A DNA stretch of 64,000 nucleotides from Halochromatium glycolicum (lineage in GTDB: Bacteria > Pseudomonadota > Gammaproteobacteria > Chromatiales > Chromatiaceae): assembly GCF_016584085.1 (NCBI RefSeq), contig NZ_NRSJ01000021.1, positions 85,242-149,241 on the forward strand, given 5' to 3'. Made by a program: the position numbers and the translations under genes. Shown piece after piece: positions 7,600-17,176 of the stretch. Position 1 is the stretch's first letter, and every line of letters starts with the position of its first letter. The notes under the pieces were generated by a model that was not told the DNA's origin, did no database searches, and saw only the letters and a program-made list of their open reading frames with translations.

Positions 7600-8630
7600 C
7601 AGGGCGACTCCCGCAGCGCGCGACAAGGCTGGTTGAGCTGATAGTGCCGCACGGCGCAGTTGTGCTCCTCGAGCGTCGCAGAGAAATAATGGCTGCCATC
7701 ACCCTTCGCCACGAAGTAGAGGGTGTCACCATCGGCTGGATGCAGGGCCGCATGGATCGCCTCGCGTCCGGGCAGGGCGATCGGCGTCGGCGGCAGACCG
7801 TCGATTACATAGGTATTGTACGGGGTCTCCTCGCGCAGATCGGCACGGCGGATATTGCCGTCGTAAGCATCCCCCATCCCATAGATGACCGTCGGGTCGG
7901 TTTGCAGGCGCATGCCGCGCTGCAAACGCCGAACGAACACGCCAGCGATAGCCGGACGTTCCTCGGCGACCCCCGTTTCCTTCTCGATGATCGACGCCAG
8001 GATCAGCGCTTCATAGGGGGTCTCGATCGGCAAACCCTCTGCACGCTGTTCCCACTCCTCGGCAAGGACCGATCGCATCTGTTGATGCGCGCGCCGCAGC
8101 AGCTCGACATCGGAGCTGCCGCGCATGACCAGATAGGTATCCGGAAACAACCATCCCTCCGGATGGGCGGCGTCGATGCCGACACGCTCCATGATCTCGG
8201 CCGTCGGCAACCCGACCAGTTCGTGCTGCAGCGCCGGATGATCGGCCAGTCCAGCGACGGCCTCATCGAAGGTGCGCCCCTCGATCAGTGTGACCGGATA
8301 CTGGATCGAACGACCGCTCGCGAAGCGTTCTAGGAGATCCACCGGGCGCGCATCCGCGGAGACATCGTACTCGCCGACCTTGAGCTGATCCTGCAGGCCC
8401 TTCTGATAGGCGAGCGCCGCGAAAAAGTAGGGATCATCGATCACGCCTTCAGCGGTCAGCCGCTCGGCGAGCGCAAAGAGCGTCGTGCCCGGGGCGATCT
8501 CGATCAGGCCTTGGTCATCGTCGAGCGCGACCGGGGTCCTCAGGAACTGCTGATACTCCACCCAAAGGATACCGAGCACCGCGACCCCGACCAGTATCAG
8601 CGACAGCAGTCCGCCAGCAAGGACCCTCAC
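7599..8630 (-). CDS. mltG: endolytic murein transglycosylase
   Basis: A 343-residue YceG/MltG family protein. A single N-terminal transmembrane helix (residues about 3-24) is followed by a LysM-like periplasmic segment (IEIAPGTTLFALAERLTAEG) and the catalytic domain with EGWLFPDTY, LASIIEKETG (catalytic Glu in IEKE) and LQTDPTVIYG. It cleaves nascent glycan strands at the inner membrane and so limits their length. The start is taken as the GTG at 8630, whose last bases overlap the pabC stop (GTGA); the frame is open upstream within pabC but this start places the membrane helix at the N-terminus. It is co-transcribed with pabC and tmk. Confidence 0.93.
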   Translation of the reverse strand: MRVLAGGLLSLILVGVAVLGILWVEYQQFLRTPVALDDDQGLIEIAPGTTLFALAERLTAEGVIDDPYFFAALAYQKGLQDQLKVGEYDVSADARPVDLLERFASGRSIQYPVTLIEGRTFDEAVAGLADHPALQHELVGLPTAEIMERVGIDAAHPEGWLFPDTYLVMRGSSDVELLRRAHQQMRSVLAEEWEQRAEGLPIETPYEALILASIIEKETGVAEERPAIAGVFVRRLQRGMRLQTDPTVIYGMGDAYDGNIRRADLREETPYNTYVIDGLPPTPIALPGREAIHAALHPADGDTLYFVAKGDGSHYFSATLEEHNCAVRHYQLNQPCRALRESP

Positions 8631-9589
8631 TGATCCGCACCCGGTCGCAGCAGCTGGGCCTGGACCCGCTCGAGCAATGGCCACGGCAGCCTCGACGGGT
8701 CCAGCTCATGATCCTCAACGAACCGAATCGGCCAGATCCCCATCAGCGCGTTGGTCAGCACGGCCGCAGGCGCCCGAATGAGGTCCCCAAGCGTCAGCCG
8801 ACGTTCATGAACCGCCAGCCCAGCGCGGCTGGCCTCAGCCAACAAGCGCGCACGGGCCGTCCCGGCGACCCCGTTACGATCGATCCGTGGCGTATGCAAG
8901 CCATTGTGATCGATCATGAAGAGATTCGTCATCGTGCCGCACACCAGGGCGCCTTCGGTGTCCAGCATCAGGCCCTCGTCGATCGCCGGATCGGACCACT
9001 CAGAGCGCGCCATGACCTGCTCGAGCCGATTCAGGTGCTTGATGCCGGCAAGCTGAGGGTTGATACCGAGTCGGCCATGGCAGATCCGAACGCGTGCGCC
9101 GCGCGCGAAGATCCGATCATCGGCTGCAGACGCCGACTCGGTCAGTATCAGGATCCGCGTCGGCTGTGGATTCGGCGGCAGACGGTATCCGCGTTGCGAG
9201 GGGCCGCGTGTGAGGATGATCTTCAGCGTCCCTCGTGCGACGCCATTGCAAAGGGCCGCGGCCTCACGCTGCAGCCGAGCCGGCGATGGCAGCGGGAGAC
9301 CTAACCGGACCGCACCGAGCGCCAGCCGATCGAGGTGGGCGAGCCAGCAGCAGGGCCGCTCAGCCCGGACCGCCAATGTCTCGAACAGACCGTCACCGTA
9401 CGCGAGCCCCCGGTCCGAGACCGGGACCTCCGAGATCGCCTCCCCGTTGACGAGGCAGCGGACCGCGCTTCCGAGCTCCGCTTCCGAGCCCGGACTCGCA
9501 GCGAGCGCCTCGGGCTGCGGCCTCTCGGGTTGGGCCGGCGCCGTCTGGTTAGACGCGTTTGAAGACCAGGGTGCCGTTGGTTCCTCCAA
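8627..9589 (-). CDS. pabC: aminodeoxychorismate lyase (class IV aminotransferase fold)
   Basis: A 320-residue PLP enzyme that releases pyruvate from aminodeoxychorismate to give p-aminobenzoate for folate. Family motifs: [27 protein letters not shown], given here as two parts (residues about 45-70), [17 protein letters not shown] with the PLP lysine in IKHLNRLEQ, and [18 protein letters not shown]. The conserved part begins near residue 43, and no ATG or GTG lies between it and a TTG at 9589, which overlaps fabF by 41 bp. The first about 40 residues are Pro/Ala/Gln-rich and unusual, so the true start is uncertain. It is located between fabF and mltG as in many gammaproteobacteria. Confidence 0.85.
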   Translation of the reverse strand: MEEPTAPWSSNASNQTAPAQPERPQPEALAASPGSEAELGSAVRCLVNGEAISEVPVSDRGLAYGDGLFETLAVRAERPCCWLAHLDRLALGAVRLGLPLPSPARLQREAAALCNGVARGTLKIILTRGPSQRGYRLPPNPQPTRILILTESASAADDRIFARGARVRICHGRLGINPQLAGIKHLNRLEQVMARSEWSDPAIDEGLMLDTEGALVCGTMTNLFMIDHNGLHTPRIDRNGVAGTARARLLAEASRAGLAVHERRLTLGDLIRAPAAVLTNALMGIWPIRFVEDHELDPSRLPWPLLERVQAQLLRPGADQ

Positions 9590-10787
9590 AGCCGAACGAG
9601 TTGCTCAAGGCCACATCGATCTTCATCTCGCGCGCCGTATTCGGCACGTAATCGAGATCGCAATCGGGGTCCGGCGTCTGATAATTGATCGTCGGAGGCG
9701 CCACCTGATCACGGATCGCGAGCACGGTGAAGATCGCTTCAGCCCCGCCCGCGGCACCAAGCATATGACCCGTCATCGACTTGGTCGAGCTGACAGCGAG
9801 CCGATAGGCACCGTCACCGAAGGTCCGCTTAATCCCCTTGGTCTCGGCGATATCGCCCGCCGGCGTCGAGGTACCATGGGCATTGATGTAGTCGACGGCG
9901 CCCTTGTCGAGCCCCGCGTCCGCCAACGCCAGCAGCATGCATTCGCTCGCGCCATCCCCGGTCAGCGAGGGCGCCGTCATGTGGTAGGCATCCGAATTCA
10001 TGCCCACGCCCACGACCTCGGCATAGATCGTGGCGTTACGGGCCTTGGCATGCTCATACTCCTCGAGCACCATCACGCCGGCGCCATCGCTGAGCACGAA
10101 GCCATCGCGATCCTTGTCGAAGGGCCGGCTCGCCCCCTGCGGGTCATCGTTGCGAGTGGAGAGTGCGCGGGCCGCAGCAAAACCGCCCAGGCCAACCGGG
10201 GAGGTCCCCATTTCAGCACCACCGGCGACCATCGCATCGACCACGCCATGACGGATCATATACGCGGCATCGCCGATATTGTGGGTACCGGTCGCACAGG
10301 CGGAGACGATCGAGTAGTTTGGCCCCTTGAGGCCATACTTGATCGAGAGATCACCTGCAACCATATTCACGATGTTGGCCGGCACGAAGAAGGGCGAGAT
10401 CTTGCGCGGCCCGCCCTCGAGATAGGCACCATAGTTGTTCTCGATTCCAGTGATGCCGCCGATCCCGGAGCCGATCACAACGCCGATGCGACGGCAGTTC
10501 TCCTCGGTCACCTCGAGGCCGGAATCCTCGATGGCCTGGATACCCGCAGCGATCCCATAATGGATGAAGGCATCCATTTTACGGGACTCCTTCTTGGAGA
10601 TGTATTGCGTCACGTCGAACCCATAGATCGGTCCGCCGAAACGGCTGCTGAAGGAGCTCACGTCAAAATGGGTGATTGGTTGTATCCCGCTGCGCCCCGC
10701 AAGGATGTTGTCCCAAGCGGACGGAATGTCGAGACCCACCGGCGCAACGATACCGAGTCCGGTGACGACTACCCTTCTGCCTGACAT
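9549..10787 (-). CDS. fabF: beta-ketoacyl-ACP synthase II
   Basis: A 412-residue condensing enzyme of fatty acid elongation. The Cys-His-His catalytic triad is visible: [11 protein letters not shown] (Cys), HGTSTPAGD (His) and [11 protein letters not shown] (His). It ends [18 protein letters not shown], typical of FabF. The ATG at 10787 starts the conserved [13 protein letters not shown] and has GAGGGG 7 bases upstream; the frame is open further upstream but unsupported. It lies downstream of acpP with a 156-bp gap, long enough for a separate promoter or leader. Confidence 0.97.
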   Translation of the reverse strand: MSGRRVVVTGLGIVAPVGLDIPSAWDNILAGRSGIQPITHFDVSSFSSRFGGPIYGFDVTQYISKKESRKMDAFIHYGIAAGIQAIEDSGLEVTEENCRRIGVVIGSGIGGITGIENNYGAYLEGGPRKISPFFVPANIVNMVAGDLSIKYGLKGPNYSIVSACATGTHNIGDAAYMIRHGVVDAMVAGGAEMGTSPVGLGGFAAARALSTRNDDPQGASRPFDKDRDGFVLSDGAGVMVLEEYEHAKARNATIYAEVVGVGMNSDAYHMTAPSLTGDGASECMLLALADAGLDKGAVDYINAHGTSTPAGDIAETKGIKRTFGDGAYRLAVSSTKSMTGHMLGAAGGAEAIFTVLAIRDQVAPPTINYQTPDPDCDLDYVPNTAREMKIDVALSNSFGFGGTNGTLVFKRV

Positions 10788-10943
10788 GAAATACCCCTCA
10801 AATCGAGTGAGCCACGAGCAACCTGTGGCCGCTGCAGCACCGGAACCGAGCTTGCAAACTGTCCCGAAACACACGCCCTCGGCGAAACCGCGCCAACAGG
10901 GCCGAGCCTGTCGGGCTCGCGCCGCCTCTGCGCGATAGGCACC

Positions 10944-11180
10944 TTAACCGAGATGCTCGTTGACGTAGTCAACCGCCTCTTTGACCTTGGTGATCTTCTC
11001 GGCGTCTTCATCCGGGATCTCGGTCTCGAACTCCTCCTCCAAGGCCATAACGAGCTCGACCGTATCCAACGAATCGGCACCCAGATCATCGACGAATGAG
11101 GCGTCCATGGTGACCTCCTCTTCCTTAACGCCGAGCTGCTCGACGACGATCTTACGCACCCGCTCTTCAACGCTACTCAT
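10944..11180 (-). CDS. acpP: acyl carrier protein
   Basis: A 78-residue acidic helical protein with the phosphopantetheine attachment motif [20 protein letters not shown]; the Ser of DSL is the modification site. It carries acyl intermediates between the Fab enzymes encoded on either side. The ATG at 11180 begins [18 protein letters not shown], matching the standard AcpP start; GAGGG precedes it. It lies between fabG (150 bp upstream) and fabF. Confidence 0.98.
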   Translation of the reverse strand: MSSVEERVRKIVVEQLGVKEEEVTMDASFVDDLGADSLDTVELVMALEEEFETEIPDEDAEKITKVKEAVDYVNEHLG

Positions 11181-11330
11181 GATTGGTTTACCCTCAGGAT
11201 GTAGAGACACGTCACCCCCGCGATCAGAGGCCGCGCCATTTTAGAGACAAACATCAGCAGGCGAAAGCTCATTCAGCTGCGAGCTAACACCCTAAACGAT
11301 TCATCATTCTTGTTATCAACCGGAACTCGA

Positions 11331-12086
11331 TCAGACCATCAGCATGCCGCCGTTGACATGAATGGTTTGACCGGTGACATAGGCCGCGCCTGGAGATGCC
11401 AGAAACGCGACCGCAGCGGCGATCTCGCCGGGCGCCCCAAGACGTCCGAGCGGGATGCTCGAAAGGAGTGCCTCGCGCTGACCCTCGGGCAGGTCCCGCG
11501 TCATGTCGGTGTCGATGAAGCCGGGCGCTACCGCGTTGACAGTGATACCACGCGGACCGACCTCACGCGCGAGTGATTTGGTGAAGCCGACCATGCCGGC
11601 CTTTGCAGCAGCATAGTTGCACTGACCGGCATTGCCGCTGGCGCCGACCACCGAGCTGAGATTGATAATGCGTCCGCGGCGCGCCTTGGTCATCGGGCGC
11701 AAGCAGGCCTTGCAGAGCCGAAAGACGGACGACAGATTGGTATCCAGGATCTCGTCCCACTCGTCCTCTTTCATCCGCATCAACAGGTTATCGCGCGTGA
11801 TCCCAGCATTATTGACCAAGATGCTCGGCATCGCACCGAGCTGGCTCTCGATCGCAGCCAGCGTTGAATCGATCGAGCCCTGATCCCTCACATCAAGACG
11901 GAGACCGATTCCAGCCATATCGGCTGCAGCGAACCGGTCTGCGATCCGAGATGCACCGCTATCGGTCGTTGCGGTACCGGCAACCTTCGCACCAAGCCGG
12001 CCGAGCTCGGCCGCGATCGCCTCGCCAATCCCTCGGCTTGCGCCGGTTACCAGCGCGATCTCTCCAGCAAGAATCAATTCATCCAT
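11331..12086 (-). CDS. fabG: 3-oxoacyl-ACP reductase
   Basis: A 251-residue NADPH-dependent SDR of fatty acid synthesis. Cofactor motif TGASRGIG, structural VNNAGITRDNLLMRM, catalytic Ser in NLSSVVGASGNAGQ and Y-x3-K in NYAAAKAG, and C-terminal TGQTIHVNGGMLMV are all present. The ATG at 12086 overlaps the fabD stop by 8 bp. A 150-bp spacer follows before acpP. Confidence 0.97.
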   Translation of the reverse strand: MDELILAGEIALVTGASRGIGEAIAAELGRLGAKVAGTATTDSGASRIADRFAAADMAGIGLRLDVRDQGSIDSTLAAIESQLGAMPSILVNNAGITRDNLLMRMKEDEWDEILDTNLSSVFRLCKACLRPMTKARRGRIINLSSVVGASGNAGQCNYAAAKAGMVGFTKSLAREVGPRGITVNAVAPGFIDTDMTRDLPEGQREALLSSIPLGRLGAPGEIAAAVAFLASPGAAYVTGQTIHVNGGMLMV

Positions 12087-13023
12087 TTGCGCTCGCCTCC
12101 ACCGCCTTAGACAATCCTTCCGGGTCAAACAACGGCAGCGTCATCAACCGTTTATCGATCCGCTTTACCAATCCGGTCAAGACCTTGCCAGGACCCGCCT
12201 CGATTGCGAGCTGAACCCCGCGGTCGGCGATAGCCCTCACGGTCTCCACCCAGCGCACTGGGCTATACAGCTGCCGCATCAGCAGGTCTCGAATCTGTTC
12301 GGGAGACTCTGCAGCCTCGACGCTGACATTGTGCAGCACTGGGATCGATGGCGCATGCAGTTCGGTCTGCTCGAGTCGGGCTGCGAGCTGCGCTGCCGCA
12401 TCCCGCATCAAGGCACAGTGGGACGGGACGCTCACCGGAAGCAGCACGGCACGCTTCGCGCCGGACGCCTTCGCCGCCTCGACCGCTCGCAGCACCGCGT
12501 CGCGTTCGCCCGCTATCACCACCTGGCCAGGTGCGTTGAAATTGACTGGCTCCAGAACCTGCCCTGACGCCTGCTCTCGACAAACCAGCGCGACCGCCTC
12601 GTCATCGAGGCCAAGCACCGCAGCCATCGCACCGACGTCCGCTGGCACCGCCACCTGCATCAAGCGCGCGCGCTCGGCAACGAGCCCGACGGCGTCAGCG
12701 AAGGTCAAGGCGCCAGCGCAGGCGAGTGCACTGTACTCGCCGAGACTATGCCCCGCCATGACCGAGGGCATTGCACCACCCTGCTCCCGCCAGCACCGCC
12801 AGACCGCAACGCCGGCCGCAAGCATTGCCGGCTGAGTGTGCTCAGTCTGATTCAATGCCTCCTCCGGCCCGGACTGGACGAGCGCCCAGAGATCGTAGCC
12901 GAGGACGTCCGAGGCCTCATCGAAGGTGGCGCGCACCTGCGGATGCGCCTGCGCCAGTTCGGACAGCATGCCGACCGACTGCGAGCCTTGACCGGGAAAC
13001 AAGAAGGCGGGATGCGTGCTCAT
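12079..13023 (-). CDS. fabD: malonyl-CoA:ACP transacylase
   Basis: A 314-residue transacylase. FLFPGQGSQ opens the protein, the nucleophile elbow is GHSLGEYSAL (Ser), and the catalytic His lies in VSVPSHCALM. It loads malonyl groups onto AcpP for FabH and FabF. It sits between fabH and fabG in the standard fab order, and its start follows the fabH stop by 16 bp. Confidence 0.97.
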   Translation of the reverse strand: MSTHPAFLFPGQGSQSVGMLSELAQAHPQVRATFDEASDVLGYDLWALVQSGPEEALNQTEHTQPAMLAAGVAVWRCWREQGGAMPSVMAGHSLGEYSALACAGALTFADAVGLVAERARLMQVAVPADVGAMAAVLGLDDEAVALVCREQASGQVLEPVNFNAPGQVVIAGERDAVLRAVEAAKASGAKRAVLLPVSVPSHCALMRDAAAQLAARLEQTELHAPSIPVLHNVSVEAAESPEQIRDLLMRQLYSPVRWVETVRAIADRGVQLAIEAGPGKVLTGLVKRIDKRLMTLPLFDPEGLSKAVEASANG

Positions 13024-13039
13024 GCAAAGCTCCAGAGTC

Positions 13040-13999
13040 TCAATAACGCAGCAAGGCGGAGCCCCAGGTAAACCCGCCGCCGAAGGCCTCCATCATCACG
13101 GTCTGGCCGCGCTGGATACGGCCATCCCTGACAGCCTGATCAAAGGCGAGCGGAATCGACGCCGCTGAGGTATTGCCATGCGCATCGACGGTGACCACGA
13201 CCTGCTCCATCGCCAGATCCAGTTTCCGTGCGGTCGCCTGAATGATCCGAAGGTTGGCCTGATGCGGCACCAGCCAGTCGATGTCGGCGCGGGTCATGCT
13301 ATTGGCGGCGAGCGTGTCATCGACAATGGCGCCGAGCGTCGTCACCGCGACACGAAAGACCTCGTTGCCCTTCATCTGCATGTAAGGCGACCCGTTTCCG
13401 CCGTTCCCGATACCAGCAGGAACCTGCAGCAATTCCCGGTAGGCACCATCCGCATGCAGGTGCGTCGAGATGATTCCCGGCTCGTCCGCCGCGCCGAGCA
13501 CGACCGCTCCGGCGCCGTCACCGAACAAGACGCAGGTGCCGCGGTCGGTCCAATCGAGGATGCGCGAGAGGGTCTCCGCACCGACGACGAGTGCCCGCTC
13601 GGCGCTCCCGGTTCGGATGAACTTCTCGGCCACGGCCAGCGCATAGATGAAACCGGTGCAGACAGCCTGGACATCGAATGCGGCGCCACCGTGATTATCA
13701 AGCCGCTCTTGAAGCAGGCAGGCGCTGCTCGGAAAGGTCTGATCAGGGGTCGTGGTCGCGACGATGATGAGATCGAGCTCTGCCGGCGCAACACCGGCCG
13801 CATCCAACGCCGCACGCGCTGCACGCTCGGCCAGGTCGACACAGGTTTCATCATCGGCCGCAATGTGGCGCTGACGGATTCCAGTGCGTTCGCGAATCCA
13901 GGTATCGGAGGTATCGACCAGCCGCTCGAGCTCTTGATTGGTCAGCACCTTCGCGGGCAGCGCACCGCCCGTACCCAACACCTGGGCGAACCGGTTCAC
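13040..13999 (-). CDS. fabH: beta-ketoacyl-ACP synthase III
   Basis: A 319-residue initiating condensing enzyme. The triad is seen as [10 protein letters not shown] (Cys), VPHQANLRI (His) and [10 protein letters not shown] (Asn). It condenses acetyl-CoA with malonyl-ACP. It starts with GTG at 13999, overlapping the plsX stop (GTGA), so the two are translationally coupled. C-terminal [14 protein letters not shown] fits the family end. Confidence 0.97.
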   Translation of the reverse strand: MNRFAQVLGTGGALPAKVLTNQELERLVDTSDTWIRERTGIRQRHIAADDETCVDLAERAARAALDAAGVAPAELDLIIVATTTPDQTFPSSACLLQERLDNHGGAAFDVQAVCTGFIYALAVAEKFIRTGSAERALVVGAETLSRILDWTDRGTCVLFGDGAGAVVLGAADEPGIISTHLHADGAYRELLQVPAGIGNGGNGSPYMQMKGNEVFRVAVTTLGAIVDDTLAANSMTRADIDWLVPHQANLRIIQATARKLDLAMEQVVVTVDAHGNTSAASIPLAFDQAVRDGRIQRGQTVMMEAFGGGFTWGSALLRY

Positions 14000-15051
14000 G
14001 CCGAAACCCTGGCCGGCCCGGCCAACAACGCCCGCGCTTCGCCGAGATGATTCTCGACCTCACGCTCGATTCGCGCGATCACACGCGATCGAACCTCTTG
14101 ATCGGCGATCCGCAGCGCATGCTCGAAGGCAACGGCATCGGCCCCGCCATGGCTCTTGATGACGATCCCGCGCAGCCCGAGCAAGCTGGCGCCGTTGTAG
14201 CGCCTCGGGTCCACCTCGTCGCGGAACCCCCGCAAGACCGGCAGCGCCAGCAAACCCGAGACGCGGCTCAGCAGTGTTCGCTTGAAACGCCTCTTGAGCA
14301 TCTGCGCGATCAGCTTCGCGACGCCCTCGCTCGCCTTCAGCGCGACATTGCCGACAAACCCGTCCGAGACGACGACATCCACATCACCGATATAGATATC
14401 GTCGCCTTCGACATAGCCCACATAGTTCAGCGAGCTCGCGACGAGCAGCTCATGGGCGGCACGGACCTGGTCATTCCCCTTGATCTCTTCAGCGCCGATG
14501 TTGAGCAGGCCCACCCGAGGGCTACGCACATCCTGGACGGCCCGCACAAGCTCGCTGCCCATCACCGCAAACTGGAACAGATGCTCAGCGCTGCAATCGA
14601 CATTCGCACCGAGGTCGAGCATATGGGTCTGCCCCTTCAGCGCCGGGATCGCCGTGATGATCGCTGGACGATCGATATGCGGAAGGGTCTTGAGGACGAA
14701 ACGTGCTGTCGCCATCAACGCACCGGTGTTGCCAGCGCTCACGCAGGCATCGGCCTCACCCTGCTTGACGAGATCGATCGCAACGCGCATCGACGAGTCC
14801 TTCTTGCCGCGCAGCGCCTTCGAGGGCAGCTCATCCATGCCGACCTCTTCAGAGGCATGGCGGATCTCGATACGCTCGTCCGAACGCGCCGAGCCCGGAA
14901 GATAGGCCCGAATCGCTTCCTCACGCCCGACAAGGATCAGCCGCCGGTCCTGGCGCTCACCAAGAAAGCGCAGCGCAGCGGGAACGACGCTCTCCGGCCC
15001 GTGGTCACCGCCCATCGCATCCAACGCAAGGGTCTGTCGAGCAGCAGCCAA
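13996..15051 (-). CDS. plsX: phosphate acyltransferase
   Basis: A 351-residue enzyme that converts acyl-ACP to acyl-phosphate for phospholipid synthesis. The N-terminus [12 protein letters not shown] is the family signature, with [14 protein letters not shown] sequence as [16 protein letters not shown] and [14 protein letters not shown] further on. Length is normal. It follows rpmF by about 120 bp and overlaps fabH, giving the conserved rpmF-plsX-fabH arrangement. Confidence 0.97.
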   Translation of the reverse strand: MAAARQTLALDAMGGDHGPESVVPAALRFLGERQDRRLILVGREEAIRAYLPGSARSDERIEIRHASEEVGMDELPSKALRGKKDSSMRVAIDLVKQGEADACVSAGNTGALMATARFVLKTLPHIDRPAIITAIPALKGQTHMLDLGANVDCSAEHLFQFAVMGSELVRAVQDVRSPRVGLLNIGAEEIKGNDQVRAAHELLVASSLNYVGYVEGDDIYIGDVDVVVSDGFVGNVALKASEGVAKLIAQMLKRRFKRTLLSRVSGLLALPVLRGFRDEVDPRRYNGASLLGLRGIVIKSHGGADAVAFEHALRIADQEVRSRVIARIEREVENHLGEARALLAGPARVSA

Positions 15052-15173
15052 AATGGGGGAACTCCTTAGACGAGAAGAGCTCGGCCAGCGCCAGCATAGC
15101 GGACGCTGGCCGCGCTTTGCAGCGGGGCATCAGGCCTTACGATCTGACCCATCAACCGTGATGCACGGAGCGT

Positions 15174-15350
15174 TCAGTCTTCTTTGTCGACGACCTTACG
15201 GCCACGATAGAAACCGTCTGGCGTCACATGATGGCGACGATGAATCTCGCCCGTCGTCCCGTCCTCGGACAGGGTTGGGCGCGAGAGCGCATCGTGGGAG
15301 CGGCGCATGCCGCGCTTGGAAGGGGTTTTACGGTTTTGCTGAACAGCCAT
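15174..15350 (-). CDS. rpmF: 50S ribosomal protein L32
   Basis: A 58-residue basic protein starting [20 protein letters not shown], the L32 signature, with [14 protein letters not shown] at the end. It has no zinc-binding cysteines (C- form). It is encoded between yceD and plsX as in most gammaproteobacteria. A purine-rich GAGATCGAA precedes the ATG at 15350. It is too short to be caught by a 60-residue cut-off. Confidence 0.97.
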   Translation of the reverse strand: MAVQQNRKTPSKRGMRRSHDALSRPTLSEDGTTGEIHRRHHVTPDGFYRGRKVVDKED

Positions 15351-15392
15351 TTCGATCTCCGCCTGGGTCGATTTCTCGGGTGGCGCATCGCC

Positions 15393-15974
15393 CTATTCGT
15401 TGTCTTCTCGCCGGGCCTTGAAGTGCGCCAAGGCCGCGAATGGATGGGCCTCGACCGCCGCATCCGCCTCGTCTACTGCGCCCTCGTCCGTATCAGCGCC
15501 GGGAATCGTCGGCGGCACACAGTCCGAGTCTGGATGGCGCGGGATCGCCGGGACCGCCAAGATCAGCTCATCCTCGACAAGATCCGCTGGACGCAGCAAG
15601 CGATTATCGAGCAGCAGCGGATCATAGTGATCCGGCAGGGCATTCGCCTCGTCGACGCCTTCGACCAGCGCCAGCCGAACCGGCGCATCCACCGGCAGCC
15701 GATACCCTTCATTACAGCGCTGACAACGCAGCGGCAGCTCTGCGCGGATGCTGCCGACAACCACCGCGCGATCATCCTCGTCGTGCCCGAAGGTCAGTCG
15801 ATAACGCGCCTGCTCGGATTCCGAAGCCCGCCCGTCTAAGCCCGGAAGCCGCTCGTCATCAACGAGCAGGGCGTTGAGCCTTGGCAGCCTTGCCAGGCTC
15901 AGCTCACCTTCGAAGACGGCCTCCTGGGCGGCCGCCCGACGTGGGTCAATGAGGTCCGGCAAACAAACCGACAT
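15393..15974 (-). CDS. yceD: YceD/DUF177 family protein (23S rRNA accumulation)
   Basis: A 193-residue protein with the DUF177 hallmarks: LIDPRRAA at the N-terminus, LPLRCQRCNEGYRLPVD with a C-x2-C pair, and VEDELILAVPAIPRHP near the C-terminus. YceD is linked genetically to 23S rRNA levels and is almost always adjacent to rpmF, as here. A promoter (TTGACA-N18-TATGAT) lies directly upstream, leaving almost no leader before the ATG at 15974. The tail beyond about residue 160 is acidic. Confidence 0.9.
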   Translation of the reverse strand: MSVCLPDLIDPRRAAAQEAVFEGELSLARLPRLNALLVDDERLPGLDGRASESEQARYRLTFGHDEDDRAVVVGSIRAELPLRCQRCNEGYRLPVDAPVRLALVEGVDEANALPDHYDPLLLDNRLLRPADLVEDELILAVPAIPRHPDSDCVPPTIPGADTDEGAVDEADAAVEAHPFAALAHFKARREDNE

Positions 15975-15983
15975 AAGCCTTTA

Positions 15984-16013
15984 ATCATAATACAAAGGCA
16001 TCGCGTCTGTCAA
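15984..16013 (-). promoter_or_regulatory. sigma70-type promoter of the yceD-rpmF-fab operon
   Basis: On the minus strand TTGACA (16013-16008), an 18-bp spacer and TATGAT (15989-15984). A second -10-like TATTAT overlaps with a 15-bp spacer. The yceD ATG is at 15974-15972, only about 10 bases downstream of the -10 box, so the transcript would be nearly leaderless from this start. Confidence 0.7.
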
Positions 16014-16038
16014 TTCAGAGGCGCCCCTAGCGCAGGCC

Positions 16039-17172
16039 TCAGCTCCCGGTCAGCGCAAGGAGCACGCCGGCCGCGACCGCTGAACCAATAACCCCTGCTA
16101 CGTTCGGCCCCATCGCATGCATCAGCAGGAAGTTATGATGGTTCTCGTCCAGGCCAACCCGATTCACCACACGCGCCGCCATGGGCACCGCCGAGACGCC
16201 GGCGGCGCCGATCAACGGATTGACCTTACCGCCGGTCGCCCGGTACATGATCTTGCCCATCAGTACGCCGGCGGTCGTGCCGATCGAGAAGGCGAGCGCG
16301 CCGAGCACCAGGATACCGAGCGTCTCGACGGTCAGGAACTTGTCCGCGGACAGCTTGGAGCCGATCGCCAGCCCCAGCATGATCGTCACGGCATTGATGA
16401 TCTCGTTCTGCGCCGCCCGGCTGAGGCGCTCGACCACCCCGCTCTCGCGCAGCAGGTTGCCGAAGGTGAGCATCCCGATCAGCGGTGCCGCCGAGGGCAG
16501 AACCAACGCGCACAGCAGCAGTACCACGAACGGGAACAGGATACGTTCCAAGCGCGAAACCGGACGCAGCTGCTGCATCACAACCACCCGCTCTTGCTTG
16601 GTCGTCAGCAAACGCATGATCGGCGGTTGGATGATCGGTACCAGCGCCATGTACGAGTAGGCAGCGACGGCGATCGCGCCAAGCAGATCAGGCGCCAGAC
16701 GCGAGGCGAGAAAGATCGCAGTAGGCCCATCAGCACCACCGATGATCGCAATCGCCGAGGCATCCTGCAGCGTAAAGTCGAAGCCCGGAATGAAGTTCAG
16801 CGCGACCGCCCCGATCAGCGTCGCGAAGATCCCGAACTGCGCGGCGGCGCCGAGCAGAAGTGTCGACGGACGCGCGATCAACGCGCCGAAGTCGGTGAGC
16901 GCGCCGACGCCCATGAAGATCAGCAGCGGGAAGACACCGGTCTCGACACCGACCTCGTAGACCATCCCGATCATCCCGTCGGGTCCGCCGATCCCGGCGA
17001 TCGGGATATTCGAGAGGATCGCTCCGAAGCCGATCGGCACGAGCAGCAAGGGCTCGAACTTCTTGGCAATCGCCAGGTAGACCAGCCCGCAGCCCACCGC
17101 GATCATCAGGGCCTGCCCCCAGTCCATGTTGGCGATGCCCATGGACTGCCATAGCTTCAGGAGCTCATCCAT
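16039..17172 (-). CDS. oadB: oxaloacetate decarboxylase sodium pump, beta subunit
   Basis: A 377-residue polytopic inner-membrane protein with about nine to ten hydrophobic segments. The region [19 protein letters not shown] contains the family's Asp-containing sodium-coupling motif, and [19 protein letters not shown] and the C-terminal [18 protein letters not shown] match OadB/GcdB proteins. It decarboxylates carboxybiotin and exports sodium ions. The ATG at 17172 lies 5 bp after the oadA stop. It is the last gene of oadG-oadA-oadB. Confidence 0.93.
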   Translation of the reverse strand: MDELLKLWQSMGIANMDWGQALMIAVGCGLVYLAIAKKFEPLLLVPIGFGAILSNIPIAGIGGPDGMIGMVYEVGVETGVFPLLIFMGVGALTDFGALIARPSTLLLGAAAQFGIFATLIGAVALNFIPGFDFTLQDASAIAIIGGADGPTAIFLASRLAPDLLGAIAVAAYSYMALVPIIQPPIMRLLTTKQERVVVMQQLRPVSRLERILFPFVVLLLCALVLPSAAPLIGMLTFGNLLRESGVVERLSRAAQNEIINAVTIMLGLAIGSKLSADKFLTVETLGILVLGALAFSIGTTAGVLMGKIMYRATGGKVNPLIGAAGVSAVPMAARVVNRVGLDENHHNFLLMHAMGPNVAGVIGSAVAAGVLLALTGS

Positions 17173-17176
17173 TGAT

